Source: a bacterium
GTDB taxonomy: Bacteria > UBA8248
Length of the DNA stretch: 64,000 nucleotides
NCBI GenBank assembly: GCA_022828125.1
Contig: JAJEJD010000002.1
Coordinates: forward strand, 1-64,000
Direction of reading: 5' to 3'
How positions within the stretch are numbered: the first letter of the stretch is position 1; the number at the start of each line of letters is the position of its first letter. Positions 8,434 to 17,725 of the stretch are shown piece after piece. Both the position numbers and the translations under genes were made by a program. A model generated the notes under the pieces. It saw only the letters and a program-made list of their open reading frames with translations. It had not been told where the DNA came from and did not search any database.

Positions 8434-9831
8434 CCGCCTCTGTATGGCTTCGTAATAAAGATAACGGAGAAAACAAAACAGGATGGCAAACAGCCAATAG
8501 GGATAAAAATGCGCCGTCGTGGAAACGCCGACGAGCAGGGCGACGACGGTGGAGAAGATGACGGCGAAAGGCATGACGGTTACGAGTGAATCCTCACGCG
8601 GCGGGGAGCGCATGACTCTGTAGAAATACATCACGCCCGTTGTTAGCATGGCCATCACTAAAACGAGACCCAGCAATCCCAAATCCACAATAAAGTTCAA
8701 CGGCAAGCTGTGCAGGGAAACCGGCGCGCTTTTTCTCGGGTTTTCCTGAAACAAATCCGAAGTCGACCATCCCCGGATACCCGATTCATACCGGGTGATA
8801 TCGCCATAAAAATACATAGACATCCTGGCCGGCGTATCTTTGGAGTATCCATACAAGAATCCTTGCCTCGGCCCGCCTCCCGAAAAAGGCCGCGCGAAAA
8901 GCACGTCCACCGCCCGCGCGTACTGAAAGAGCCGCTCCTTGACGCTCATTGAGAGATTCGATGCCTCGACGAACTCTCCCCGCACCCTCGTCCCCACCAT
9001 CACCGAAACGCTGATGCACGCAAAGAAAACCGATGCCGTGAGACAATAAACGAAAAAAGATTTCATCATCTCCTTTGCGCCCGGGCGTCCTCTGAACTTC
9101 ATGAAAAAGAGAATCAAAAGGAATGCGCCCAGAAACAGCGCGAAAATCGGAACCCTGCGCCATGTAGAAAATACCATGAGTATTCCGGTGAACGACGCGA
9201 ACAGATAAAACCAGCCGCTTCTTCTCCAGAAGAAATAAAAGGCGACACCCGCCAGTATCAGCCCGAGTCTGCTGGCAACGATGTGGTGCCGGACAAACGT
9301 GCCGAGAAAAAACTGCCCCTCATGATTGAGCGAATACGAATTGGGAATGCGCAAATAATAGAACAGAATGCTCTCGATACCCATCGCCAAGGCGACCCAG
9401 AATACACTTCCGAGTGCGTCTTCGAATTCTTGTCTCCCCCACCGGTTGTTATGAACCAGATACCATACGAGCATGCCGTCGGCGTAGGGCACGGCATCGG
9501 CCAGGAGCCGATAGAAGGGAACCGACGTCTTGATGAGATCATCCTGAGCATAGCCATAGACTATCCCTGCCCAGAATATCACCCAGAACCAGAGGGCGGC
9601 GACGGCAAACCCCGGCATCGGTTTTCGCGCCCCGAACCGAATGACTTCTACCACCCATGCGGCGCACAGCAGAACGAAAAGGAGCACATAGACCTTATAC
9701 GGGCCCACGAATTGGCCCGGGAAGTAGGGAACGCGCTCCCATGGGATGAGAAAATAGACCGCATGCAGACGAATGGCCGCGTTGGTAAGTCGATGAGGAG
9801 AGGCGTTTGACCCCGCGCGGTCCGCGCTCAC
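8419..9831 (-). CDS. O-antigen ligase/polymerase-like membrane protein
   Basis: A second polytopic protein of about 470 residues with around ten hydrophobic segments. The loop ending ARPFSGGGPRQGFLYG and the later SLHSLPLNFIVDLGLLGL match the Wzy_C pattern, including the His-containing segment. Having two such proteins suggests one polymerase and one ligase. The frame is open to a GTG at 9888, which would overlap the upstream gene; I prefer GTG 9831, preceded by AGGAG (11 bases away), just after the upstream stop. It is the last gene of the long leftward glycan operon. Confidence 0.8.
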   Translation of the reverse strand: MSADRAGSNASPHRLTNAAIRLHAVYFLIPWERVPYFPGQFVGPYKVYVLLFVLLCAAWVVEVIRFGARKPMPGFAVAALWFWVIFWAGIVYGYAQDDLIKTSVPFYRLLADAVPYADGMLVWYLVHNNRWGRQEFEDALGSVFWVALAMGIESILFYYLRIPNSYSLNHEGQFFLGTFVRHHIVASRLGLILAGVAFYFFWRRSGWFYLFASFTGILMVFSTWRRVPIFALFLGAFLLILFFMKFRGRPGAKEMMKSFFVYCLTASVFFACISVSVMVGTRVRGEFVEASNLSMSVKERLFQYARAVDVLFARPFSGGGPRQGFLYGYSKDTPARMSMYFYGDITRYESGIRGWSTSDLFQENPRKSAPVSLHSLPLNFIVDLGLLGLVLVMAMLTTGVMYFYRVMRSPPREDSLVTVMPFAVIFSTVVALLVGVSTTAHFYPYWLFAILFCFLRYLYYEAIQRRLRTF

Positions 9832-9839
9832 GGAAAAAC

Positions 9840-10661
9840 TTACTCCTGCGCGTCCGGGCGTCTGGAAAAATAGCTTCTCTTTACCCACATACGCACCTTA
9901 TGCGGCAACATGCGATATGAAAACCAAAGCGGCAACAGCACCCGATACGAAAATCCGCCTCCCAGAGCGCGAATCGCCCTGTTTTGCAACACGACCCCAT
10001 CGAGCACATAGCGAAGCCTGGCACCTCGCTCGAAGAACTGTCTCGCATGGATTCTTTTCGCCGCCACGGGCACCTCCAAGGCCCCGAGCTTCAACCCGTT
10101 TTCATACAATCGCACATAGAGATCCCAATCGAGTTGGGAGGCACGGCTCTCGTCGTAGCCCCGGATTTTCAGCATAGCCTCGCCTCTCACGAACAATGAC
10201 GTGTGAACGACAGGATTGAACAACATGAGTTTTTTCCTCACGTCACTCAAAGAAGTCCTCGCTGTTTCCAATTCGAATGCGGGCCAATGTGGAACGTCTT
10301 CGGCATGAAAGGCGAACAGCGGAGAAACGACAGCGGAATAATCGGGAAAACGCCGCATCGCCGCTTTTTGAACTTCAAATCTTCTGGGATGAGACAAATC
10401 GTCGGCGTCATGGCGAGCGATAAACTCACCTCTACTCTCGCACACCCCGAGGTTGAGTGCTCTTGCGAGTCCGATTCTTCCCGCTTCTATCAGGCGAATT
10501 CGGGGGTCGTGAAATTGCTTGACGATGCGAATCGTATCGTCCGTGGAACCGTCATCGATGATGACGCACTCAAAATCAGGCTCCGTCTGCGCGAGTATGC
10601 TCTTCACGGCGTCGGCGATGTAGTCCTGAGCGTTGTAAGATGTCATCAAAACGCTTATCAC
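9840..10661 (-). CDS. Glycosyltransferase family 2 protein
   Basis: The 273-residue GT-A type enzyme starts MISVLMTSYNAQDYIADAV, followed by CVIIDDGSTDDT and RHDADDLSHPRR; the last holds the DxD-type metal and donor-binding acid residues. It probably transfers a sugar in the cytoplasm during assembly of the surface glycan. The GTG start at 10661 is preceded by GGGGAGAGG. It lies 21 bases from the asparagine synthetase gene upstream and directly before the ligase-type gene downstream, so it belongs to the same operon. Confidence 0.9.
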   Translation of the reverse strand: MISVLMTSYNAQDYIADAVKSILAQTEPDFECVIIDDGSTDDTIRIVKQFHDPRIRLIEAGRIGLARALNLGVCESRGEFIARHDADDLSHPRRFEVQKAAMRRFPDYSAVVSPLFAFHAEDVPHWPAFELETARTSLSDVRKKLMLFNPVVHTSLFVRGEAMLKIRGYDESRASQLDWDLYVRLYENGLKLGALEVPVAAKRIHARQFFERGARLRYVLDGVVLQNRAIRALGGGFSYRVLLPLWFSYRMLPHKVRMWVKRSYFSRRPDAQE

Positions 10662-10682
10662 TTCGAATTCCTCTCCCCTGCA

Positions 10683-12608
10683 TCAAGCCTCCGCCGAGCG
10701 ATGGGCGTCCAGCACCTCCCGAAACCAAAGCTCCAAAACCGCCAGAAACCATACAAGGGGATAGGTTGATTTCCCTTCCCGGAAACGGGCGTATTGCCTG
10801 CGAACTTCTTTGGGCGAGAAAATCCCTCTTCTGCGAAGCGACTCCTCACTCAGCGCGTCTTCGAGGATTTCTCGTAAATCTCCTCTCATCCACTTCGCCA
10901 TCGGAAGGGCGAAGCCCTGTTTTCTCCTGCCTGAAATCTCAGGAGGGATAACGTCGCGAAGCGAAGCCTCAAGCAATTTCTTCGGGTGCCCCCATCTTCT
11001 CTCCCACCCGGACGGCAGGCCACAAACGAATTCCACGACATGATGATCGACAAACGGCACCCGCACTTCCAGAGAATGGGCCATGCTCATTGCGTCGGTA
11101 TCCCGCAAGGTTCTCCATCCCATGTACACCTGCATTTCGAGTTCGCTCAGAACGCTCCAGGGTCTCTCGCCGATGCGGACCAACGAATCGAGCATCGCCA
11201 AAATATCTTCATCCGCTTTTCGCTCGTGAAAATGGTCCTGAAATTGCGGGGAATACAAAGCCCTCTTCTCCTCGGGCCACAACAAAAGGCGCGCCAAGGC
11301 GTACAATCCCAGCGGCGATTCCACCCGTTGCAGCCGACGAAACTTTTCGATGCGCTCCAAAGGCATATTCGGACAGAAGGGGAGCATCAGCGAGACAAGA
11401 GTCACGAGGGTTTTTCTCGCCGCAAAAGGCAACTTTCCCCATGTGGTCGACATCCGCCACCAAGGCGGTATCAGGCGAAACGAGTCGTAGCCGCCGAAAA
11501 GCTCATCCGCCCCGAGACCGGACAAGGCGACGGTAACGCCATTTTGCCTGGCTATCTGGGATACGAGATAAGTGTTGACTCCATCGAAGCTGGGCTGATC
11601 CAGGTGCCGTATGATCCGGGGAAGTTGCTCCACTAATTTCGAGCCTTTGAGCACGAACTCGGTATGGTGCGTTGAGAAGAATTGCGCGGCCGTTCTCGCA
11701 TATCGCCTCTCGTCGTATCCTTCCGGAGCATTATCAAAACCGACCGAATAGGTCCTTACAGGCTTATCCGCCTGATGCGACATCAATCCCACAATCGCCG
11801 AAGAGTCCAAGCCACCACTCAAAAAAACCCCTAAGGGGACATCGCTTATCATGTGGAGTTCGACGCTTTCCTGCAGCAAGCTACGCAGGCGGGGAAGGAT
11901 TTCCCCATCGGCGCATCGTGTCGTTCCGGCCATCGGCATCTCCCACCACCGCTCGATGGATGCTTTCCTCTCCGTAATGCGTATCCGGTGTCCAGGAGGC
12001 AAGGCCTTCACGCCTTTCAGTAGCGTGCGCGGACCGGGAACAAAGCCCAGGGAAAGGCCGAGGTCGAGAGAATTCAGGTCGAGTTCGGGGCGAATAACGC
12101 CGCTTCGCACCAATGCTCCCAGTTCCGAGGCGAACGCCCATCCACCCGCAATCGGCGCGTAGTACAAAGGCTTGACGCCTAGCCGGTCGCGGGTCAAAAG
12201 CAAAACTCCTCGACCGGCGTCCATGATCGCAAATGCGAACATACCTCTCAAAAAACGAGCGCATTCATCTCCCTCTTCCTCGTAAAGGCGTAGTAGAACC
12301 TCCGTGTCGGATTGCGATCTGAAGACATGGCCGCAACCCTCTAAATGCTCCCTCAATCGTCTGAAATTGTAGATTTCTCCGTTCAGTGCAACGCAGATTT
12401 TCCCATCTTCGCTGATCATGGGTTGTTTCGCAGCCGAACTCGGGTCGATGACGCCCAGACGCCTCACGCCGATGCCGGTCGCGCGGAAACGCCAAAGCCC
12501 CACATCGTCGGGTCCGCGATGCGTCATCGCATCACACATCCGCGCAACGCCCTCCTCTATCGAGGACGGCGAGAGTTCGGTCGAGGTGATTCCACAAATT
12601 CCGCACAT
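10683..12608 (-). CDS. asnB: Asparagine synthase (glutamine-hydrolysing), second copy
   Basis: About 641 residues starting MCGICG, giving the Cys nucleophile of the amidotransferase domain. The PP-loop SGGLDSSAIVGL and the ALSGLGADELFGGY segment mark the synthetase domain. The start is set at 12608 so that Cys is residue 2; an open frame extends 12 bases upstream. It differs clearly from the first copy at 2463-4409 and sits in the glycan operon between an ABC exporter and a GT2. As with the first copy, amidation of a sugar acid is more likely than asparagine supply, but this is inferred from context. Confidence 0.92.
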   Translation of the reverse strand: MCGICGITSTELSPSSIEEGVARMCDAMTHRGPDDVGLWRFRATGIGVRRLGVIDPSSAAKQPMISEDGKICVALNGEIYNFRRLREHLEGCGHVFRSQSDTEVLLRLYEEEGDECARFLRGMFAFAIMDAGRGVLLLTRDRLGVKPLYYAPIAGGWAFASELGALVRSGVIRPELDLNSLDLGLSLGFVPGPRTLLKGVKALPPGHRIRITERKASIERWWEMPMAGTTRCADGEILPRLRSLLQESVELHMISDVPLGVFLSGGLDSSAIVGLMSHQADKPVRTYSVGFDNAPEGYDERRYARTAAQFFSTHHTEFVLKGSKLVEQLPRIIRHLDQPSFDGVNTYLVSQIARQNGVTVALSGLGADELFGGYDSFRLIPPWWRMSTTWGKLPFAARKTLVTLVSLMLPFCPNMPLERIEKFRRLQRVESPLGLYALARLLLWPEEKRALYSPQFQDHFHERKADEDILAMLDSLVRIGERPWSVLSELEMQVYMGWRTLRDTDAMSMAHSLEVRVPFVDHHVVEFVCGLPSGWERRWGHPKKLLEASLRDVIPPEISGRRKQGFALPMAKWMRGDLREILEDALSEESLRRRGIFSPKEVRRQYARFREGKSTYPLVWFLAVLELWFREVLDAHRSAEA

Positions 12609-12721
12609 ATTCTTCACCAAGCCGTCTTTTTGTCGTTAAATAAAATCCATATCGCTCATCTGATGGCGACAGCCCTCGTTCCCGGCGAGAACCGGCGCGC
12701 CCCGGAATTTCGTGAGTTGCT

Positions 12722-14485
12722 CTACGATTGCAACTCTACGAATTTCCTGTAACGACTTTCCGTCCTCATGAGAGCGAGATGGTCCCCTTCCTCGACGATT
12801 CTCCCGTCCTCGAGGACCAGAATCTTGTCCGCATCTCTAATCGTGGAAAGACGGTGAGCGACGATCAGGATGGTCAATCGCCCGCGGAGATTCCGCACGG
12901 CCTCCTGGATGAGACGCTCGAACCCGCTATCGAGCGAACTCGTCGCTTCGTCCAGAACCAGTACCCGGGGAGAACGAACCAAGGCTCTTGCAAGGGCCAG
13001 ACGCTGTTTCTGGCCTCCGGACAATTTAAACCCCCGGTTCCCGATTATCGTCCGGTACCCTTCGGGCAACCGGCAGATAAATTCATGTGCAAAGGCGATT
13101 TCCGCGGCCTTTTGCACCTGCGCCTTACCCGCGGTTAAGTTTCCATAGCGGATGTTGTTGTAAACCGAGTCATTGAAGAGATAGGGGTCCTGTTCCACTA
13201 CTCCGATCCGGCTTCGCCACTGACTTGCGGACACGCCTCTCAAATCCACGTCATCGACATAAATGACGCCCTGCGCCGGATCGTGAAGACGCAGGAAGAG
13301 ATCGACGAAAGTCGTCTTCCCACTTCCCGAAGAACCCACCAGCGCCGTCGTGGCATCTTTTTCGATCGACGCGTTTATTCCGCTTAGCGCCTCGTCCTGC
13401 GCGCCCGGATAGGCGTACGAGACGTTTTCAAATCGAACTTCTTTTTTCAGGGAACCGACGGAAGCGGTTCCTTTCGGCAAGCATTCCAGGTTTTTGCCTT
13501 CAGCGTATTCGCGAACCCTTGCCAAATGAGGGGCAAATTCGCTAACGATGAGCCAATAGTTGCCTATCAGCTTGAGCTTGGGCAGGACCTGCAAGAAGAT
13601 CGCCAAAAACACCGTAAGAGTGAAAAAGGGAATTTCCAGAAACTTGACCGAAACGACCAGACAGAAAACCATCATCAGGAAAATCAACGGTTCGTAGAAG
13701 AACGACGCGACGATTCTGTTATCCATGATCCGGACCGACACGCGACGATATTCGCTCGCTCGCATCGTGTAATTTTCGATGTGGTGCTCGAGGTTTCCGA
13801 ACACCTGCACCGTCTTGATTCCCGAGAAAACGTCGTGAAGATAAGAACTGATGTTTTCCACGCCCTGCGATTCTTTCGCTCCTTTCTTATGCGCCTCTCG
13901 AAACCAGGGGAGCAGAAAAATCCATGAAATCGACGTGAGACCGAGAACCAGAACGCTCAGCGAAAAAGAAACCATCAGATTCAGAATAAAATACAAGACA
14001 CAGAAGAAAACGGCGTTCGTGATGAGCATCACGTGTTCGAAAACGAAACCGCAATTATTCGCAGAAGTGAATTGAACGGCGAGGAGGTCACCGACTTTTT
14101 TCCGGTAAAAAAACGAGAGCGGGAGCTCCATGAGGGTCCGGAAGATTTTTTCTCTCATGTCGCACGCGATTCTTGCGCTCAGCACCCGCGCAAAGCGCAT
14201 GGAGAGCGCAACCAGGGCATATTTGACCAGCATGGCGATCGTGAACAGAACGATGAGATTGATGAGTGAAAACTCAAGACCGACGACGCCGAATCCCCAT
14301 TCGGCGTACATCGTAAGGACGTGGTCCGTTTCGATGCCCTGAATCGACTGGGAGATGGGCATTAACAGGCCCAATCCGACACTCTCGAACATCGTCGCCA
14401 AAATGAGGATGACCAGATACAAGAACAGAAAATCCTTGTAATCCCGCGCGACGACGAGGATATCCTTTCGCTTATTGCTCCACAT
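12722..14485 (-). CDS. ABC transporter, fused permease and ATPase (MsbA/PglK type)
   Basis: An N-terminal six-helix exporter domain (to about residue 330) is followed by an ATPase domain with Walker A GSSGSGKTT, signature LSGGQKQRLALARAL, Walker B VLVLDEATSSLD and the switch His in VAHRLSTI. In a glycan locus that lacks an obvious Wzx, it is the best candidate for flipping the lipid-linked oligosaccharide across the inner membrane, as PglK does. An open frame reaches 14575, but the Met at 14485 (MWSNKRKD) gives the normal family N-terminus. It is transcribed with asnB downstream. Confidence 0.9.
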   Translation of the reverse strand: MWSNKRKDILVVARDYKDFLFLYLVILILATMFESVGLGLLMPISQSIQGIETDHVLTMYAEWGFGVVGLEFSLINLIVLFTIAMLVKYALVALSMRFARVLSARIACDMREKIFRTLMELPLSFFYRKKVGDLLAVQFTSANNCGFVFEHVMLITNAVFFCVLYFILNLMVSFSLSVLVLGLTSISWIFLLPWFREAHKKGAKESQGVENISSYLHDVFSGIKTVQVFGNLEHHIENYTMRASEYRRVSVRIMDNRIVASFFYEPLIFLMMVFCLVVSVKFLEIPFFTLTVFLAIFLQVLPKLKLIGNYWLIVSEFAPHLARVREYAEGKNLECLPKGTASVGSLKKEVRFENVSYAYPGAQDEALSGINASIEKDATTALVGSSGSGKTTFVDLFLRLHDPAQGVIYVDDVDLRGVSASQWRSRIGVVEQDPYLFNDSVYNNIRYGNLTAGKAQVQKAAEIAFAHEFICRLPEGYRTIIGNRGFKLSGGQKQRLALARALVRSPRVLVLDEATSSLDSGFERLIQEAVRNLRGRLTILIVAHRLSTIRDADKILVLEDGRIVEEGDHLALMRTESRYRKFVELQS

Positions 14486-14686
14486 ACGGCTTCTTTTGGT
14501 TAAGCCGGAAATTGCCCGAAAATGAAGCGATTGAAGCGAGCCGAAAACCCCGAGCGCATAAAAAAGACCACTCAACGCGCCTTGGAGGTTACGCCATGCG
14601 TTTCATCGTACTCGCTCCCGGGCCGGGTCGACATCTCCGGAACCTTTTGCCTCGTGGCGGGTCTGATTTATCTCGTGGAGTGGCAT

Positions 14687-16093
14687 TTACGGGTTTTGAA
14701 CATCAGCAAGTTTAGCAGATGGAGCCGACTGCATCCACTCGGCGGCTATTTTCTCCGCCAGCCAAAACTCATATTCGGAATCGATCCTCACGCTTTCCTC
14801 CGGAAGCATCGTGATGTGCCCGGTTCTTTCTCCCAGGAATTTCCCGGCCAGAACAGTGTCCACGCGATTCAGGAAAATCGCGCCGTTTTCCTTGAACAAC
14901 GCTTTTCTCTCCAGACGCAGCGTTCTCTGGAGAGAGCCGTTGACGGGGATGAGTCCGTTTCTCCCGTGATGATAGAAAAACGAAATATCCTCGGTGATGG
15001 ATATTACGGAATCGACGCCGAAAATCGTCATGGTGTCCACCGCCTTGTCGATGTGCTTGCCCCTGCGAAAAGGGGTGTTGATGCAGCATACGCAAACAGC
15101 GTCGGGGACATATCCTCGCTCCTCCAACGTCCTCAAAACATGAAGCGCCGTATCCGCCATCCTTGCGGTCCGTCTCGCCAGTGCCTGGGGTCTGAGGATT
15201 GCCTCCACTCCTTCGAAACGCTTCGCATAAGCCAATACATCTTCATCATTTGAAGATACGACTATCCTGTCGACGGAGCGCGCTTCCTGGATTTGCCCCA
15301 GGGTTCGCTCCAGCAGCGGTTTTCCCATCAACCGGGTAAAGGGATTCCCCAACTCGAATCCCGCATCCACGACGACGGGAACGAGCGCCAGCACTTTCGG
15401 TTTGCAGGGGAGGTTTATCTCCTCCACCACCCGCCTTTTGATTTTGCGGCGCGTCTCCAGAATCAGTCGTTGGGATTTCGACAAGCTCTCGCCGTGTTGT
15501 CGATAGTAGAACAAGGGCAAATTCACGTTGTAGGGATGGTGCCGCTCGATAAATTTCAGCCACATCCCGTAGCCGTCCTGGCAATCGAACTCCTCGAAAT
15601 AACCGCCTATCTCCAGCAGCACTTCTTTGCGAATCATGGTGCACGCGCCATGCGCCGGAAGATCCAGCAAATCGACCTCTTCTCCTATTTTCTGGCGACG
15701 GACGATTTCGACGATCTCTCCACCCTCACCCACGTGATAATAGTCCGGATACACCAGACCCACGCCGGGCTTCGTGTCCAGGACATGGGAAAGAACCAGA
15801 AGAATGTTCTCGTCCAGGAAATCATCCGCATCCAGCCGCATGAGGTATTCGCCCCTGGCGATGCGCAAGGCGATGTTGCTCGTGATATTCAAGCCTTTGT
15901 TTTCTTGCTCGAGAATGCGAATCCTGGGATGCGTTCCGTAGGGCGCGAGTATTTCCGAAGTGTCGTCGGTCGAGCCGTCGTCGATGACGATCAACTCCCA
16001 GTCGTCCATCGTCTGCTTCAGTACGCTCTGTATCGCTGCGTCGAGAAAACGGCCGTAATTGTGGGCGGGAATGTATACCGTGACCTTAGGCAT
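14687..16093 (-). CDS. Fusion of GT2 glycosyltransferase and cytidylyltransferase-like domain
   Basis: Residues 1 to about 230 form a GT-A glycosyltransferase: TVYIPAHNYGRFLDAAI, VIDDGSTDDTSE and MRLDADDFLDEN. From about residue 233 the sequence switches to a CMP-sialate-synthetase-like fold: VLALVPVV, GKPLLERTL, RIVVSSNDEDVLAYA, FKENGAIFLNR and RIDSEYEFWLAEK. The usual nucleotide-binding start (PARGGSKGIPGKN type) is not preserved, being VPVVVDAGFELGNP here, so catalytic competence of the second domain is doubtful. The fusion suggests activated nonulosonic acid is passed directly to, or sensed by, the transferase. It lies 39 bases after the NeuA-NeuB gene. Confidence 0.87.
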   Translation of the reverse strand: MPKVTVYIPAHNYGRFLDAAIQSVLKQTMDDWELIVIDDGSTDDTSEILAPYGTHPRIRILEQENKGLNITSNIALRIARGEYLMRLDADDFLDENILLVLSHVLDTKPGVGLVYPDYYHVGEGGEIVEIVRRQKIGEEVDLLDLPAHGACTMIRKEVLLEIGGYFEEFDCQDGYGMWLKFIERHHPYNVNLPLFYYRQHGESLSKSQRLILETRRKIKRRVVEEINLPCKPKVLALVPVVVDAGFELGNPFTRLMGKPLLERTLGQIQEARSVDRIVVSSNDEDVLAYAKRFEGVEAILRPQALARRTARMADTALHVLRTLEERGYVPDAVCVCCINTPFRRGKHIDKAVDTMTIFGVDSVISITEDISFFYHHGRNGLIPVNGSLQRTLRLERKALFKENGAIFLNRVDTVLAGKFLGERTGHITMLPEESVRIDSEYEFWLAEKIAAEWMQSAPSAKLADVQNP

Positions 16094-16132
16094 GACGAAT
16101 CCACCCTATTGGCATGAATCCCGCCTCCACGA

Positions 16133-17725
16133 TCACTCCACCATATCCATCGAGATGGCCTGATCCGCCTGGATGTTCGTTTTCGCCCTTTGGCCGATCA
16201 ACGCATCCATCATCCAGCCCGGAAGTCCCTCTGCGGGACGCTTCATGCCCAACATCGAGGATTCGATGGTTTCTCCGCGCCGAATGTCCCGCTCGGCGAC
16301 GATGCTGCGCCGCGCGCTGGTTCGCGCGGAGTTTTCCGCTTCGGCGACTCCGAGCGCGCCGTCGCCCAAAACGCTCTCCGCTAGACGAACGTTTCGCACC
16401 ATTTTCTTCAAATCTTCCGGGTTCATCGAAAAGAAATGCCCCGAACCGTTGAGGCTCCGGTCCAGGGTGTAGTGTTTCTCGATTACCTTAGCGCCCAGAG
16501 CCACGCCCAGCGAAGGTATGACCATGTGCGCATCCGGCTCCGTATGGTCGGACAGGCCGACGATGAGGCCGGGATATCTTTCCTTCAAAGCGTGGGTGCG
16601 CAGAAGGTTCGCGTCTTCGTTCGCCGCCGGATAACTCAAGGTGCAAGCCATGAGGATGAGTTGATGATTTCCCGTGGTGAAAATGGTGGCGATAGCCCGT
16701 TCGATTTCCTCCACCGTCGAACCGCCGGTCGAAAGAATAACGGGCTTGCCGAAACCGGCCACGCACTTGAGCAACCGACTGTCGGGAAGATCGCACGAGG
16801 CAATCTTGAAGATCGGCGCGCCCAAATCGTTCAGCATCTCGGCGCTTTCTACGTCGAACGGCGTGGAGAACGTGATAACACCCTTCTCGCGGCCATGTTT
16901 GATAAGCGCTTCATATTCAGGCGCACCGAAGCGATCGAGTTTCCGATAATACTCGATTTGCGGAATCCGCTTTCCCCGCCAGTAAGTCATCGCCCCTTTG
17001 CGCGTCAGGCGCTCCGCCTTGTAAGTCTGGAACTTGATCGCATCCGCCCCGGCATCGGCGGCGAGGTCGATCATCTCCTTGGCCGTTTCTAAGTCACACA
17101 TGTGGTTGCAGGCGGCTTCTGCGATCAGAAAGGCGGGATGTCCCGCGCCTATCATTTTGCCTCCAACAGCGATTTCCTTTGAATATGGACTCATCTCATG
17201 CGCAGCCATGGCGAAGTCGAATGCAGTGTGGATGTTGACGCAATCATCCTGAACAACGGAGGGATATAGTGGCGGGTCTGCCGTTAGGGCTTTCATACTC
17301 ATGATGCGAAGCGCCCCGTTCCGCTCCCCGCGGCGATCCACCGTACACAAATCATCAATTTGCCGGACTTCGACGTATCTTAAGAGAGTATCTAAATCAC
17401 TTTTTCTGTTCGGGTGATCAGGCTGAATTCCAACGAGGAAAGAAATGTTCCCAAGACCCAATTTCTCTGCGACTTCCCGGTAGACTTCAATCAGGGGCGC
17501 TTCACCACCCAACTCCAAGCCACGGAAATGAACCATCGCGCCGTTTCGCCTGGCGATTTCGGCAACTTCTTCTGAATCAGTAGATACGACGATTTTATCC
17601 ACGCTCTTGAATCTGCCTGCGTACCGAATCGCGTGCGTCACCAAAGGCAATCTGTCGATTTTCAACAAATTCTTGTCCGCCAGGCGACTCGAATGCCGCT
17701 TGGCGGGTATGACAGCGACGATCAA
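16133..17725 (-). CDS. Fusion of acylneuraminate cytidylyltransferase (NeuA) and N-acylneuraminate synthase (NeuB)
   Basis: Residues 1 to about 185 are NeuA-like: VIPAKRHSSRLADKN, KIVVSTDSEEVAEIA and IQPDHPNRKSDLD. Residues 190-530 are a complete NeuB: LIAEAACNHM, IKFQTYKAERL, FSTPFDVESAEML, FKIASCDLPDSRLL, GLSDHTEPD, KVIEKHYTLDRSLNG and a C-terminal SAF/antifreeze-like domain with RRSIVAERDI. NeuB condenses an N-acetyl sugar with phosphoenolpyruvate to a nonulosonic acid; NeuA activates it with CTP. The start is TTG at 17725, overlapping the upstream stop by four bases. The acidic metal site near the NeuA C-terminus reads NIHTAFDF instead of the usual DIDT type. Confidence 0.9.
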   Translation of the reverse strand: MIVAVIPAKRHSSRLADKNLLKIDRLPLVTHAIRYAGRFKSVDKIVVSTDSEEVAEIARRNGAMVHFRGLELGGEAPLIEVYREVAEKLGLGNISFLVGIQPDHPNRKSDLDTLLRYVEVRQIDDLCTVDRRGERNGALRIMSMKALTADPPLYPSVVQDDCVNIHTAFDFAMAAHEMSPYSKEIAVGGKMIGAGHPAFLIAEAACNHMCDLETAKEMIDLAADAGADAIKFQTYKAERLTRKGAMTYWRGKRIPQIEYYRKLDRFGAPEYEALIKHGREKGVITFSTPFDVESAEMLNDLGAPIFKIASCDLPDSRLLKCVAGFGKPVILSTGGSTVEEIERAIATIFTTGNHQLILMACTLSYPAANEDANLLRTHALKERYPGLIVGLSDHTEPDAHMVIPSLGVALGAKVIEKHYTLDRSLNGSGHFFSMNPEDLKKMVRNVRLAESVLGDGALGVAEAENSARTSARRSIVAERDIRRGETIESSMLGMKRPAEGLPGWMMDALIGQRAKTNIQADQAISMDMVE

